Assembly: GCA_947649645.1 (NCBI GenBank)
Contig: CANSSP010000005.1
Span: 1 to 64,000, forward strand
Direction: 5' to 3'
Source: an uncultured Roseburia sp.
GTDB lineage: Bacteria; Bacillota; Clostridia; Lachnospirales; Lachnospiraceae
DNA: 64,000 nt
This document shows, piece after piece, positions 16,516-24,979 of this stretch. Each line of letters opens with the position of its first letter. The first letter of the stretch is position 1. The translations under genes were made by a program, and so were the position numbers. Under the pieces are notes generated by a model. That model made no database searches. It was not told the origin of the DNA and saw nothing but the letters and a program-made list of their open reading frames with translations.

Positions 16516-18786
16516 ATGGGGGAAAAGAAGCAGGAAAAGAAAAGGATGGAGCTTCTGGCACCGGCCGGTTCGATGGAAATATTTAAGGCCGTCCTGCGTG
16601 CGGGGGCGGATGCGGTTTATCTGGGAGGAAACCAGTTTGGCGCACGCGCATACGCAGATAATTTTACGGAGGAAGAGCTGCTGTGGGCAATCGATGAGGC
16701 ACACATCCATGGCCGGCGCGTCTATCTGACGGTAAACACACTGTTTAAAGAGGATGAACTGGAAAAGGAGTTATACCAGTATCTTCTGCCGTTTTACAGG
16801 CAGGGGCTGGACGCGGTGATCGTCCAGGACACGGGTGCGCTTTCGCTGATCAGAGATGCGTTTCCGGGTATGAAAATACATGCAAGTACACAGATGACCA
16901 TTGCGGGGACTGCGGGCGCTTCTTATATGAAGGCACTCGGAGTGGACCGCATCGTTACGGCGCGGGAACTCTCTTTAGAAGAAATACGGGAAATCCATGA
17001 AAATGTGGACATTGAAATTGAGAGCTTTGTACATGGCGCCCTGTGCTACAGTTACTCCGGCCAGTGCCTTTTCAGCAGTATGCTCGGCGGAAGAAGCGGG
17101 AACCGGGGACGCTGTGCACAGCCCTGCCGGCTGCCCTATGAAGTCTGCGACAGCGGTAAAAACAAGCTTCCCGGGCCTGGGCTTTACCCTTTAAGCCCGA
17201 AGGATCTGTGTGCGATCGACTATCTTCCCAGACTCGCGGCAGCCGGAATTACATCGCTTAAAATAGAAGGAAGAATGAAGCAGGCAGAATACGCCGCGGG
17301 AACGGTGTCCGTCTACCGCGATTACCTCGACCGCCTCAGGGAAGGGGAGAACGTATCGGATAAAGACAAAGAAAAGCTGGCAGCGCTGGGCAGCCGGAGC
17401 GGTTTTACCGACGGGTATTATTTCCGGAAAAACGGAAGTGGAATGATCACATTTTCAAAACCGAACCATAAAAAAGAAAATGAAGAATTACACCGGGAAA
17501 TCAGGGAAAAATATGTACGCCCCAATCTGCCGGAGATGGAATTAAAAGAAAAAATCAAGGGAATCTTAAGATTAAAAAAAGATTTTCCTGCTATACTGGA
17601 ATTATTCTGCAATCAATTTACCGTCTGTGTTTCTGGCGATATCGTACAGGCGGCGAAAAGTCAGCCGCTTTCGCGGGAAAAAATTGAAACCGGCATGAAA
17701 AAGACCGGAAATACCCCGTTTGTGTTTCAGGAGCTTGCAATCGAAGCGGAAACCGATATTTTTCTCCCTGTGCAGTCCCTGAACAGCCTTAGGAGGAATG
17801 CGCTGCAGAAGCTCTCCGGGACGCTTACGGCAGGATATCGGAGAAGTGCGGCGGAAACGTTTTTTCCGCAAGCCTCAGACGAAACCAGAGAAAACAGGGC
17901 GAAAAGTACAGCCATTCTTCCAGAAGGTTCTGCGCCTGTCATGGAGAAGAAACATGCACTGCGTCTTGCCGTCTCGATTGAACAGCGCACACAGCTTGCG
18001 GCAGTGCTCGCATATGATTTTGTAAACGATATTTATCTTGACAGCGGAGCCTGCATGAGAGAAAATCTTCTGAAAGAGCTTGCAGAAGAGACTGCCGCTG
18101 TCCACAGGCACGGAAAGAAGTTCTATTATATTCTGCCGGCCGTTTTTCGCAACGAAACACATGCCTTTTACCGGAAAAATGCCGAAAATCTCTGTGCGCT
18201 TGGGATTGACGGCTTTGTTGTAAAGAGCTTTGACGCCGCCTGGGCTGCGGAAAAATTGTTTCGCGGTACACCGCTTATCCTTGATCACAGCCTTTATACG
18301 TACAATAACAGGGCAAGGCAGGTCTTTGCAAAACTGCCGGTGCTGAGGGACACGGCGCCGCTTGAGCTGAACCGCCGCGAACTGGCAGGGAGGGAAAACC
18401 GCAATTCGGAAATACTGATTTACGGTTATCTGCCTTTAATGACGTCCGCGCAGTGTATCCATGCCAATATCGGGCGATGTGACCAGGAATCGTCCCTCCT
18501 TTACCTTAAAGACCGGTATGGCGTGTATTTTCCAGTCAGAAATTACTGTGACACCTGTTATAACGTTATTTATAATTCGCAGCCGCTGATGCTTTTTGAT
18601 GCGCGGGAAGAGCTGCAGAAAATGGGAATGACGGCATACCGGGCTGCGTTTACGCTCGAGAGCGAAAAAGAGATCCGCTCCGTTTTAAATCTCTGCCATG
18701 AGACGTTTCTCTGTGGAAAAAGGTGGGAAAAAGAACGGATGGCGCAGACATATACCAAGGGACATTACAAGCGAGGAGTAGAATAA
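16516..18786 (+). CDS. Peptidase U32 family protein (collagenase-like, DUF3656-containing)
   Basis: 756 residues. The N-terminal TIM barrel starts MELLAPAGSMEIFKAVLRAGADAVYLGG. The U32 signature is clear (ESFVHGALCYSYSGQCLFSS), followed by GRSGNRGRCAQPCRLPY with cysteines that may bind a cluster or metal. The C-terminal half resembles DUF3656 and ends with a Cys-containing segment (NIGRCDQ, YCDTCYN). The family includes RlhA-type 23S rRNA hydroxylation proteins and prephenate-dependent tRNA hydroxylases (TrhP/YrrO) as well as putative proteases, so RNA hydroxylation is at least as likely as proteolysis. AAGAGGAGAAGG precedes ATG 16516. Confidence 0.88.
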   Translation: MGEKKQEKKRMELLAPAGSMEIFKAVLRAGADAVYLGGNQFGARAYADNFTEEELLWAIDEAHIHGRRVYLTVNTLFKEDELEKELYQYLLPFYRQGLDAVIVQDTGALSLIRDAFPGMKIHASTQMTIAGTAGASYMKALGVDRIVTARELSLEEIREIHENVDIEIESFVHGALCYSYSGQCLFSSMLGGRSGNRGRCAQPCRLPYEVCDSGKNKLPGPGLYPLSPKDLCAIDYLPRLAAAGITSLKIEGRMKQAEYAAGTVSVYRDYLDRLREGENVSDKDKEKLAALGSRSGFTDGYYFRKNGSGMITFSKPNHKKENEELHREIREKYVRPNLPEMELKEKIKGILRLKKDFPAILELFCNQFTVCVSGDIVQAAKSQPLSREKIETGMKKTGNTPFVFQELAIEAETDIFLPVQSLNSLRRNALQKLSGTLTAGYRRSAAETFFPQASDETRENRAKSTAILPEGSAPVMEKKHALRLAVSIEQRTQLAAVLAYDFVNDIYLDSGACMRENLLKELAEETAAVHRHGKKFYYILPAVFRNETHAFYRKNAENLCALGIDGFVVKSFDAAWAAEKLFRGTPLILDHSLYTYNNRARQVFAKLPVLRDTAPLELNRRELAGRENRNSEILIYGYLPLMTSAQCIHANIGRCDQESSLLYLKDRYGVYFPVRNYCDTCYNVIYNSQPLMLFDAREELQKMGMTAYRAAFTLESEKEIRSVLNLCHETFLCGKRWEKERMAQTYTKGHYKRGVE

Positions 18787-18790
18787 CCGT

Positions 18791-20200
18791 ATGACGAATC
18801 TGATCGTGGAAATCACAAAATATCTGATGATGTTTTTGTTTGCACTCTATACGTATGAATGCTTCGCGGCATTCCGTGGAAAACTGGACGCGGAGAAAAA
18901 AAGCGGAATCTTCAATCGTCAGATTTTTCTGATGTATCTGATTCATCTGAGCGCGTTTCTGGCCATCTATGCAGTGACGGACGACATCCTGATGGTGTTG
19001 TTCTATTTTTTCCAGGTAGTACTCATCTCCATTATCCTGACCTGTTATCAGATGTTTTACGGCAGGGCGTCAAGACTGGTCGTAAACAATATGTGCATGT
19101 TGATATTATGCGGTTTTATTATGCTTACCAGACTCTCCGTGGATAAGGCTGTGCGGCAGTATGTCATCACTCTGGCTGCAGTCGTTCTGGGGCTTATTAT
19201 ACCGGTGCTGGTGCGGAAGCTTCGGTTTCTCAAAAAGCTGACCTGGCTTTATGCGGCGGTCGGAATCTTAAGCCTGCTTGCCGTCGCCTTTTTCGGCTCA
19301 ACCAGCTATGGAGCAAAATTATCCGTCACCATCGCAGGATTTTCCCTGCAGCCGTCAGAGTTTATCAAAATCATTTTTGTTTTCTTTGTGGCATGCATGC
19401 TTCATGAGAAAACGGATTTCGGACAGGTATGCGCAGCGACGGCGGTCGCCGCGGCACACGTACTCATCCTGGTTGTCTCAAAAGATTTAGGAGGAGCGCT
19501 GATTTTTTTTATCACCTACCTGGTGATGCTGTATGTGGCGACGCGGAAACTGTTTTACTTTGCGGGCGGTCTGCTCTCCGGGAGCATTGCGGCCGTGATC
19601 GCCTACAACATTTTTTCCCATGTCAGAGTGAGGGTGGTTGCGTGGCAGGATCCCTTAAGCGTTATCGAAGATGAAGGGTATCAGATCTGCCAGTCGCTGT
19701 TCGCCATCGGTACGGGCGGATGGTTTGGAATGGGACTCTATCAGGGGACGCCCAATAAAATTCCGGTTGTGGAAGAGGACTTTATCTTTTCCGCCATTTC
19801 GGAGGAGCTCGGCGGTATCTTTGCACTCTGTCTGCTGATGGTGTGCGTAAGCTGTTTTCTGATGTTTTTAAACGTCGCGATGCAGATGAAAGATCAGTTT
19901 TATAAACTGATCGCGCTCGGACTCGGTACGGTTTACGGATTCCAGGTATTCCTGACGGTCGGCGGAGTGACAAAATTTATTCCGTCAACGGGAATCACAC
20001 TGCCGCTCGTCAGCTATGGGGGAAGTTCCCTGATCTCGACCATGATCATGTTTTCAATTATTCAGGGACTGTATATCTTAAGACAGGATGAAGGAGAGTT
20101 ACATGACAAAACAAAACAGAACACAGCAAAGCAGGACAGTCCCCGACAGAGAAGAAAGCGCAGGGATGAAGACGGAATCGACATCGAAGACCTCTCGTAA
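18791..20200 (+). CDS. FtsW/RodA/SpoVE-family peptidoglycan glycosyltransferase
   Basis: 469 residues with at least ten membrane segments. Family landmarks include SLQPSEFIKIIFVFFVAC, VVSKDLGGALIFFITY, QSLFAIGTGGWFGMGL, EEDFIFSAISEELG and PSTGITLPLVSYGGSS. SEDS enzymes polymerise lipid II into glycan strands together with a class B PBP, and one is encoded immediately downstream. The N-terminal ~100 residues add membrane helices beyond the usual core. The cytoplasmic tail is long and charged and is encoded where the PBP gene has already begun: the two genes overlap by 98 bp in different frames. Starts 4 bp after the U32 stop. A second SEDS protein (RodA) is at 37043. Confidence 0.93.
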   Translation: MTNLIVEITKYLMMFLFALYTYECFAAFRGKLDAEKKSGIFNRQIFLMYLIHLSAFLAIYAVTDDILMVLFYFFQVVLISIILTCYQMFYGRASRLVVNNMCMLILCGFIMLTRLSVDKAVRQYVITLAAVVLGLIIPVLVRKLRFLKKLTWLYAAVGILSLLAVAFFGSTSYGAKLSVTIAGFSLQPSEFIKIIFVFFVACMLHEKTDFGQVCAATAVAAAHVLILVVSKDLGGALIFFITYLVMLYVATRKLFYFAGGLLSGSIAAVIAYNIFSHVRVRVVAWQDPLSVIEDEGYQICQSLFAIGTGGWFGMGLYQGTPNKIPVVEEDFIFSAISEELGGIFALCLLMVCVSCFLMFLNVAMQMKDQFYKLIALGLGTVYGFQVFLTVGGVTKFIPSTGITLPLVSYGGSSLISTMIMFSIIQGLYILRQDEGELHDKTKQNTAKQDSPRQRRKRRDEDGIDIEDLS

Positions 20201-21626
20201 GTCCGGAAAGCAGAAAAACAGAAAAAATCGTGAATTTGCCGTGATCGCCTACGCATTTCTCGCTCTGTTTTTCTGTCTTATGGGTTATTTTACCTGGTTT
20301 CAGTTTACAGAGAGCGAAAAATTTATCAACAGCCCCTACAATAAGCGCCAGGATCTGTTTGCAAGAAGCGTCATCCGGGGCGAAATCCGGGCTGCCGACG
20401 GTACGGTTCTGGCCGACACCGTCACGGACAGCGAGGGAAACGAGACGCGCAGATATCCATATGGGCGGATTTTTTCTCATGTCGTGGGTTATTCGGAAAA
20501 CGGCAGATCGGGAATCGAATCACAGGCAAATTTCAGTCTGCTGCGCTCCAATATCTTTTATGGGGAAAAGGCTTTAAGCGAGATACAGGGAGAAAAAAGC
20601 CCCGGAGATAATGTAACGACGACCCTCAGCTATGAACTGCAGCTCACGGCGTTTGACGCGCTGGGCAGTTACCGGGGCGCCGTCGTGGTACTGGAACCGT
20701 CCACCGGAAAAATTCTTGCAATGGTATCGAAACCTGACTTTGACCCGAATACGATCGGCGCAGACTGGGAAAACCTTGTCTCAGACGAAAACAAGGACGC
20801 CGTTCTGTTAAACCGCGCAACACAGGGACTGTATCCGCCGGGATCAACGTTTAAGATCATTTCGACCCTCGCTTATATCCATGAGCACCCGGACTACGAA
20901 AGCTATACTTATCATTGTACGGGAGAGCATACAGTCGGAAACCAGACGATCCACTGTTACAATAACCGTAGGCATGGGGAGCAGAATCTGAAAGAATCGT
21001 TTGCCAATTCCTGCAATTCATCCTATGCATCCCTGGGGCTGGATCTGGATCTGGATCGTTTTTCGGAACTCTGCGACAGTCTTCTTTTTAATACAGCCCT
21101 GCCGACTACGTCTGAATCATCCAAAAGCAGCTTTGTTCTCACAAACGGCGCAGGCGCAGGCACTGTCATGGGAACGGCTATCGGGCAGGGAAAAACGCTT
21201 GTGACTCCGTTTCACATGGCGCTTATCACGAGCGCCATCGCAAACGACGGCGTTCTGATGCGACCTTACGTCATCGATCATGTCACGGACGCAGACGGCG
21301 GCATGGTTGAACAGATGAAACCGGAAGAATACAAAAGCCTTCTCTCGCCGGAGGACGCCGGTATTCTTAAAGATTATATGCGCGCCGTGGTAGAAAACGG
21401 CACGGGAGAAAAGTTAAAAAGCGATGCTTACACGGCGTACGGCAAGACTGGCTCGGCAGAATTTTCATCCACCTCAAAAGCAAGTCATTCCTGGTTTGTG
21501 GGCTATGCGCACAGGGACGGAGCGGCGGATATCGCCGTTTCGGTGATCGTGGAGGATTCCGGAGTGGGGAGTGAATATGCAGTTCCGATTGCCAGGGAGA
21601 TTTTTGACGCATATTATAAACAGTAA
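20103..21626 (+). CDS. Class B penicillin-binding protein (transpeptidase)
   Basis: 507 residues from ATG 20103 (GAAGGAGAG upstream; ATG 20088 is inside that site). A basic cytoplasmic tail of ~45 residues is followed by one membrane anchor (VIAYAFLALFFCLMGYFTW), a dimerisation region, and the transpeptidase domain with SxxK in PGSTFKII, SxN in SCNSSYASLG and KTG in YGKTGSAEF. No PASTA domains. Partner of the SEDS protein just upstream; the pair may act in division or sporulation, and the choice cannot be made from sequence. Confidence 0.92.
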   Translation: MTKQNRTQQSRTVPDREESAGMKTESTSKTSRKSGKQKNRKNREFAVIAYAFLALFFCLMGYFTWFQFTESEKFINSPYNKRQDLFARSVIRGEIRAADGTVLADTVTDSEGNETRRYPYGRIFSHVVGYSENGRSGIESQANFSLLRSNIFYGEKALSEIQGEKSPGDNVTTTLSYELQLTAFDALGSYRGAVVVLEPSTGKILAMVSKPDFDPNTIGADWENLVSDENKDAVLLNRATQGLYPPGSTFKIISTLAYIHEHPDYESYTYHCTGEHTVGNQTIHCYNNRRHGEQNLKESFANSCNSSYASLGLDLDLDRFSELCDSLLFNTALPTTSESSKSSFVLTNGAGAGTVMGTAIGQGKTLVTPFHMALITSAIANDGVLMRPYVIDHVTDADGGMVEQMKPEEYKSLLSPEDAGILKDYMRAVVENGTGEKLKSDAYTAYGKTGSAEFSSTSKASHSWFVGYAHRDGAADIAVSVIVEDSGVGSEYAVPIAREIFDAYYKQ

Positions 21627-21690
21627 CAGTCTGATACGATACGGATAATGAGCGGAACAGTTATGAAAAACAGGCAATCCTGAATAACAG

Positions 21691-21719
21691 TTGCGCGAAG
21701 ATTCGAAAAGTATTATACT
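21691..21719 (+). promoter_or_regulatory. Promoter of the NUDIX gene cluster
   Basis: TTGCGC (21691-21696), 17 bp, TATACT (21714-21719), 36 bp before the NUDIX start. It would also serve the following genes up to the terminator at 23961. Confidence 0.5.
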
Positions 21720-21754
21720 GGATTTAAATTGAAACCACATCAGGAGGGAGAGCG

Positions 21755-22207
21755 ATGATAGAAGCGACAAGCTGTGGTGGTGTGGTAATATTCCGTGGCA
21801 AGATACTGCTTTTGTATAAAAATTATAAAAATAAATATGAGGGCTGGGTTCTGCCGAAAGGGACGGTGGAGCCGGGAGAGGAGTACAAAGACACGGCCGT
21901 CAGGGAGGTTCTGGAAGAGACCGGTGCAAAAGCCGGTATTATCAAATATATTGGAAAGAGTCAGTATAGTTTTACCGTTCCGGAGGATACCGTGGAGAAA
22001 GAAGTTCACTGGTATCTGATGATCGCAGACAGTTATTACAGCAAACCACAGCGTGAGGAATTTTTTGTGGACTCCGGGTATTACAAATTTCATGAAGCTT
22101 ACCATCTGCTGAAATTTTCAAACGAAAAGCAGATTCTTGAAAAAGCATACAACGAATATCTGGGATTGAAAAAAAGTAATTTGTGGGGCAGCCATAAATA
22201 TTATTGA
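21755..22207 (+). CDS. NUDIX hydrolase
   Basis: 150 residues with a complete Nudix box, G-x5-E-x7-REVLEETG, beginning at GTVEPGEE and including the metal-binding REVLEE. It is preceded by the family's LPKG motif (GWVLPKGTV), which recalls diadenosine-polyphosphate hydrolases. The C-terminal ~40 residues are extra and end SHKYY. Substrate unknown. AGGAGGGAG ribosome site. First gene of a unit running to the GerW-like gene. Confidence 0.9.
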   Translation: MIEATSCGGVVIFRGKILLLYKNYKNKYEGWVLPKGTVEPGEEYKDTAVREVLEETGAKAGIIKYIGKSQYSFTVPEDTVEKEVHWYLMIADSYYSKPQREEFFVDSGYYKFHEAYHLLKFSNEKQILEKAYNEYLGLKKSNLWGSHKYY

Positions 22208-22222
22208 ATGTGAGGATTTTAC

Positions 22223-22561
22223 ATGGTATGGTATGAAAAGTTATACGTCGGTGAGAGTATCATACATAAGAAAAACAAGGTCATATGGAAAATCCGTCAT
22301 AATGCAGGCCAGATCGGTGTTTATGTGATTACGCTTGCTTCAAATGGGAACAATCTTTTAGATATTATTCCGGCGGCGGAGCTTCTGCAGAAGGCCTACC
22401 CGAAAAAAAATCTCTGTGTTGTCGGACTTGCGAAAGGGTACGACGAAGCGGTTGAGGTGGCGGCTTCCATCGTGGATGAAGTCTATCAGAAAACGGGGGG
22501 ATTCGCCGTCCGGGAGTTTCTGAGCGCGGGAGAGAAAAGGAAAGAGACGGAATGGCAGTAA
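22223..22561 (+). CDS. Conserved hypothetical protein, 112 aa
   Basis: A soluble alpha/beta protein. The opening MVWYEKLYVGESI and the later NLLDIIPAAELLQ and LCVVGLAKGYDEAVEVAASIVDEVY suggest a small Rossmann-like or ferredoxin-like fold. I do not recognise a named family. It begins 15 bp after the NUDIX stop, and its last 10 bp overlap the start of the next gene, so expression is coupled to the YtfI/GerW-type pair. Confidence 0.75.
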   Translation: MVWYEKLYVGESIIHKKNKVIWKIRHNAGQIGVYVITLASNGNNLLDIIPAAELLQKAYPKKNLCVVGLAKGYDEAVEVAASIVDEVYQKTGGFAVREFLSAGEKRKETEWQ

Positions 22562-23475
22562 TACTATTTCTATTAAAAGTGATCGGTGGCATCCTGCTTG
22601 CCGTTCTTTTGTTTCTGGTTCTGCTTGCGGCGCTGGTTCTGTCTGCACCTGTCTCCTATGAGTTCTATGGGAAAGCAGAAGAGCATTTCAGCCTTGGCGG
22701 GAAGGTGAGCTGGCTGTTTCGGATATTGTCCGTGCGTTTTTCCTATGAAGGAAAAAATCTCACCTCAGAAATCCGTATTTTTGGAATCCGGAAAAAAACA
22801 AAAACACAGACAGAAGATGTGTTGTCGGAAGAAGAGGGCGCAGATGTTTCTGGCGTCCCTCAGAAAATAAAAAGACAGGCCAGTGAAGACAAAAACATTG
22901 CGCCGGAGCCGGGCAGGGTAAAAACCGGAGCGGATGAAAACAGAGCCGGAAGCGGGAATGGGACAAAGACCGGCGCGCGCGAAGAGGCAAAAGGGCAGAA
23001 AGGGAAAAAAATCCGCCCGTCAAAAAACGGCGGCGATGAAAAAAAATCCGGAAAAAAGGAGACAATAAGTGAGCGGGTCTTAAATATCCAGAACAGGATA
23101 AAACAGATTCCGCAGAAAATACACAGTATTCAGAATCAGATTCTGGACGAAACGGCAAAAACGGCTTATGGTCTGATGTGGTCTGAACTTCTTTTTCTTT
23201 TTAGGCATTTCCGTTTCCGGAAGATTCAGACAGATCTGACGTTTTCACTCAGCGATCCGGCATGGACCGGAGCTGCTCTCGGCATTCTGGCCACGCTGCC
23301 GTTTCTGTATCGCTATGACGTAAATGTTTATCCGGACTTTGCGTCGGATACCTGGTATGCGCGCGGAACATTCTGCGCAAAAGGACATGCACACCTTCTC
23401 CATCTGCTGGTCAGTGCATTTCGTCTGTGGAGAAAAAAAGAGCTGCGTGTTTTTGTAAAGCGGCTTTTGAAATAA
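22552..23475 (+). CDS. DUF2953 (YtfI-like) membrane-anchored protein
   Basis: 307 residues. A strong N-terminal membrane segment (about 4-30) is followed by an extracytoplasmic or cytoplasmic domain opening LSAPVSYEF, then a ~90-residue Lys/Glu/Gly-rich linker, and a conserved C-terminal block (FRKIQTDLTFSLSDPAWTGAALGILA). This is the DUF2953 pattern. In Bacillus subtilis the YtfI homologue is next to ytfJ/gerW, exactly as here, implying a sporulation or germination link. The linker is poorly conserved and low complexity. Confidence 0.85.
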   Translation: MAVILFLLKVIGGILLAVLLFLVLLAALVLSAPVSYEFYGKAEEHFSLGGKVSWLFRILSVRFSYEGKNLTSEIRIFGIRKKTKTQTEDVLSEEEGADVSGVPQKIKRQASEDKNIAPEPGRVKTGADENRAGSGNGTKTGAREEAKGQKGKKIRPSKNGGDEKKSGKKETISERVLNIQNRIKQIPQKIHSIQNQILDETAKTAYGLMWSELLFLFRHFRFRKIQTDLTFSLSDPAWTGAALGILATLPFLYRYDVNVYPDFASDTWYARGTFCAKGHAHLLHLLVSAFRLWRKKELRVFVKRLLK

Positions 23476-23506
23476 AGTTGATCAAAGAGAAAGGCAGGTT
23501 ATTGAT

Positions 23507-23944
23507 ATGTCAGACACAAGTTTCAATTCGACCGTAGAATCTTTATTTAAAGGGATGGACAGTTTTATCACTACAAAGACCGTTGTGGGAGACGCCGTCC
23601 ATATCGGCGATACCATTATTTTACCGATGGTGGACGTCTCATTCGGGGTTGCGGCGGGCGCATTTTCACAGGAAAAGAAAAATAACGGAGCGGGAGGGCT
23701 CGGCGGAAAGATTATGCCCAGCGCGGTCCTCGTCATCCAGAACGGCACGACAAAGCTGGTAAACGTTAAAAACCAGGACGGAATTACCAAAATACTCGAT
23801 ATGGTTCCCGACTTTGTAAACAGATTTACCTCAAAGAAAAAAGAGGCGGATGAGACGGTGGACATCGCCGGCACGGAAGCAAAAGAAGCGGCGGGAAAAG
23901 AAATGGAAGAGATCTTAAGCGAATCCATAAACAAAAAAGAATAA
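23507..23944 (+). CDS. gerW: GerW-family (YtfJ) spore protein
   Basis: 145 residues. The diagnostic stretch is VGDAVHIGDTIILPMVDVSFGVAAGAF followed by GGLGGKIMPSAVLVIQNG. GerW/YtfJ is a small protein needed for normal germination with some germinants in Bacillus. Its presence supports a spore-forming host. The Lys/Glu-rich C-terminal tail (from ~110) is variable in the family. Preceded by AAAGGCAGG and followed by a strong terminator. Confidence 0.9.
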   Translation: MSDTSFNSTVESLFKGMDSFITTKTVVGDAVHIGDTIILPMVDVSFGVAAGAFSQEKKNNGAGGLGGKIMPSAVLVIQNGTTKLVNVKNQDGITKILDMVPDFVNRFTSKKKEADETVDIAGTEAKEAAGKEMEEILSESINKKE

Positions 23945-23960
23945 GTGTAGTGAACTTCCC

Positions 23961-23995
23961 AAAAAGCATATATTGATAGTGATATATGCTTTTTT
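23961..23995 (+). terminator. Rho-independent terminator after gerW
   Basis: A 13-bp stem AAAAAGCATATAT/ATATATGCTTTTT with an 8-nt loop and a T run begins 16 bp after the gerW stop. It closes the NUDIX-to-gerW unit. Confidence 0.85.
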
Positions 23996-24004
23996 GGTGT
24001 CAGA

Positions 24005-24148
24005 ATGAAACGAATCATCGGATTTGGCCTTTTTTGTTTTTCCATGGGAATGCTGGTTATGCTGGTCATTCATAACCGTCTGATCGGTTTTATCCTGATC
24101 GCGGCCTGTATGCTGGCAGGATATTATATTTTCAGCTGTGACTGCTGA
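24005..24148 (+). CDS. Small membrane protein, 47 aa
   Basis: ATG 24005 to TGA 24148. It begins MKRIIGFGLFCFSMGMLVML, has a second hydrophobic segment (LIGFILIAACMLAGYYIF) and ends SCDC, so it is a two-helix hairpin with Cys near the end. Codon use and hydrophobic pattern look real. The weak point is translation: no AGGAGG-like site, and the gerW terminator ends only 10 bp upstream, so it depends on read-through or an unseen promoter. I recall similar short proteins near gerW in related genomes but cannot confirm. Confidence 0.5.
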   Translation: MKRIIGFGLFCFSMGMLVMLVIHNRLIGFILIAACMLAGYYIFSCDC

Positions 24149-24161
24149 GGGGACCGCCCGG

Positions 24162-24190
24162 TTGTCTTTCTCCTTAAAATACGATATAAT
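24162..24190 (+). promoter_or_regulatory. Promoter of the acyltransferase gene
   Basis: TTGTCT (24162-24167), 17 bp, perfect TATAAT (24185-24190), 23 bp before the start codon, so the leader is very short and holds only the GGGAGG ribosome site. Confidence 0.7.
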
Positions 24191-24213
24191 AACAGGCAGT
24201 ATGGGAGGCTGTT

Positions 24214-24939
24214 ATGATAAAGTTTATTTATGTGATACTGATGAACCTGTTTCGCGCGCCTTATATGATTCCCAAAATGCGCAGGGAGGCTGACCATCCC
24301 GAACGATATCCGGAAGAAGAGCGCTATGAACTGGCAAGGCATGTCATAAGACTGATGAAGATCACGGGCGGTATTTACACGAAAGCTTTCGGGACGGAAA
24401 ATCTTTCCGAAGAAGGCGGATATATGATGTATCCGAATCACCAGGGCAAATACGATGCGCTGGGCATTATCCACGCACACAAAAAGCCTTGTTCTCTTGT
24501 CATGGATAAGGCCAGGTCAAATACGATCCTGGTCCGTGAGTTTGTCGATCTCGTCCAGGGAAAGCGCCTTGATAAAAAAGATGTCCGCCAGGCACTGACG
24601 ATTATCAACGAAGTTTCCGAAGAGGTAAAGCGGGGAAAGCGCTATATCCTCTTTCCGGAAGGCGGATATGAATTTAACAACAAAAACCGTGTATGCGCCT
24701 TTAAAGCGGGAAGTTTTAAGATCGCGTTAAAGACCAGGGCGCCGATCGTCCCGGTGGCTCTGATCAATTCCTACAAGGTTTTTAACAGTTTCAGGCTCGG
24801 ACCGGTCAGAACACAGGTCCATTTCCTGAAACCGATTTTTTATGAAGAATACAGAGGGCGAAAGACGCAGGAGATCGCTCTGCTGGTGCAGGAGCGCATT
24901 CAGAAGAAAATAGACGAAGTACTGAAAGTGACACAGTAG
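24214..24939 (+). CDS. 1-acylglycerol-3-phosphate acyltransferase family protein (PlsC-like)
   Basis: 241 residues with the PlsC acyltransferase pattern. The catalytic HX4D occurs as NHQGKYD, followed by the substrate-binding LFPEGGYEF (FPEG motif) and VPVALINSYKVF (block IV). An N-terminal hydrophobic stretch anchors it to the membrane. It probably transfers an acyl group to lysophosphatidic acid or another lysolipid. Monocistronic, with its own promoter, and convergent with the recombinase gene across a shared terminator. Confidence 0.9.
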   Translation: MIKFIYVILMNLFRAPYMIPKMRREADHPERYPEEERYELARHVIRLMKITGGIYTKAFGTENLSEEGGYMMYPNHQGKYDALGIIHAHKKPCSLVMDKARSNTILVREFVDLVQGKRLDKKDVRQALTIINEVSEEVKRGKRYILFPEGGYEFNNKNRVCAFKAGSFKIALKTRAPIVPVALINSYKVFNSFRLGPVRTQVHFLKPIFYEEYRGRKTQEIALLVQERIQKKIDEVLKVTQ

Positions 24940-24944
24940 AAAAA

Positions 24945-24979
24945 GTATAAAAAAAGAGTGCAAAGCACTCTTTTTATAC
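24945..24979. terminator. Bidirectional terminator between plsC-like gene and recombinase
   Basis: A long inverted repeat, GTATAAAAAAAGAGTGC, AAA loop, GCACTCTTTTTATAC, with A/T tracts on both sides. It overlaps the recombinase stop codon at 24974 and ends the acyltransferase transcript from the other side. Confidence 0.85.

Noticed and set aside
21655-21695. Interrupted stem GTTAT...CAGG/CCTG...ATAAC after the PBP gene
   Set aside because: Only four to five pairs per segment and no T tract; not a supportable terminator.
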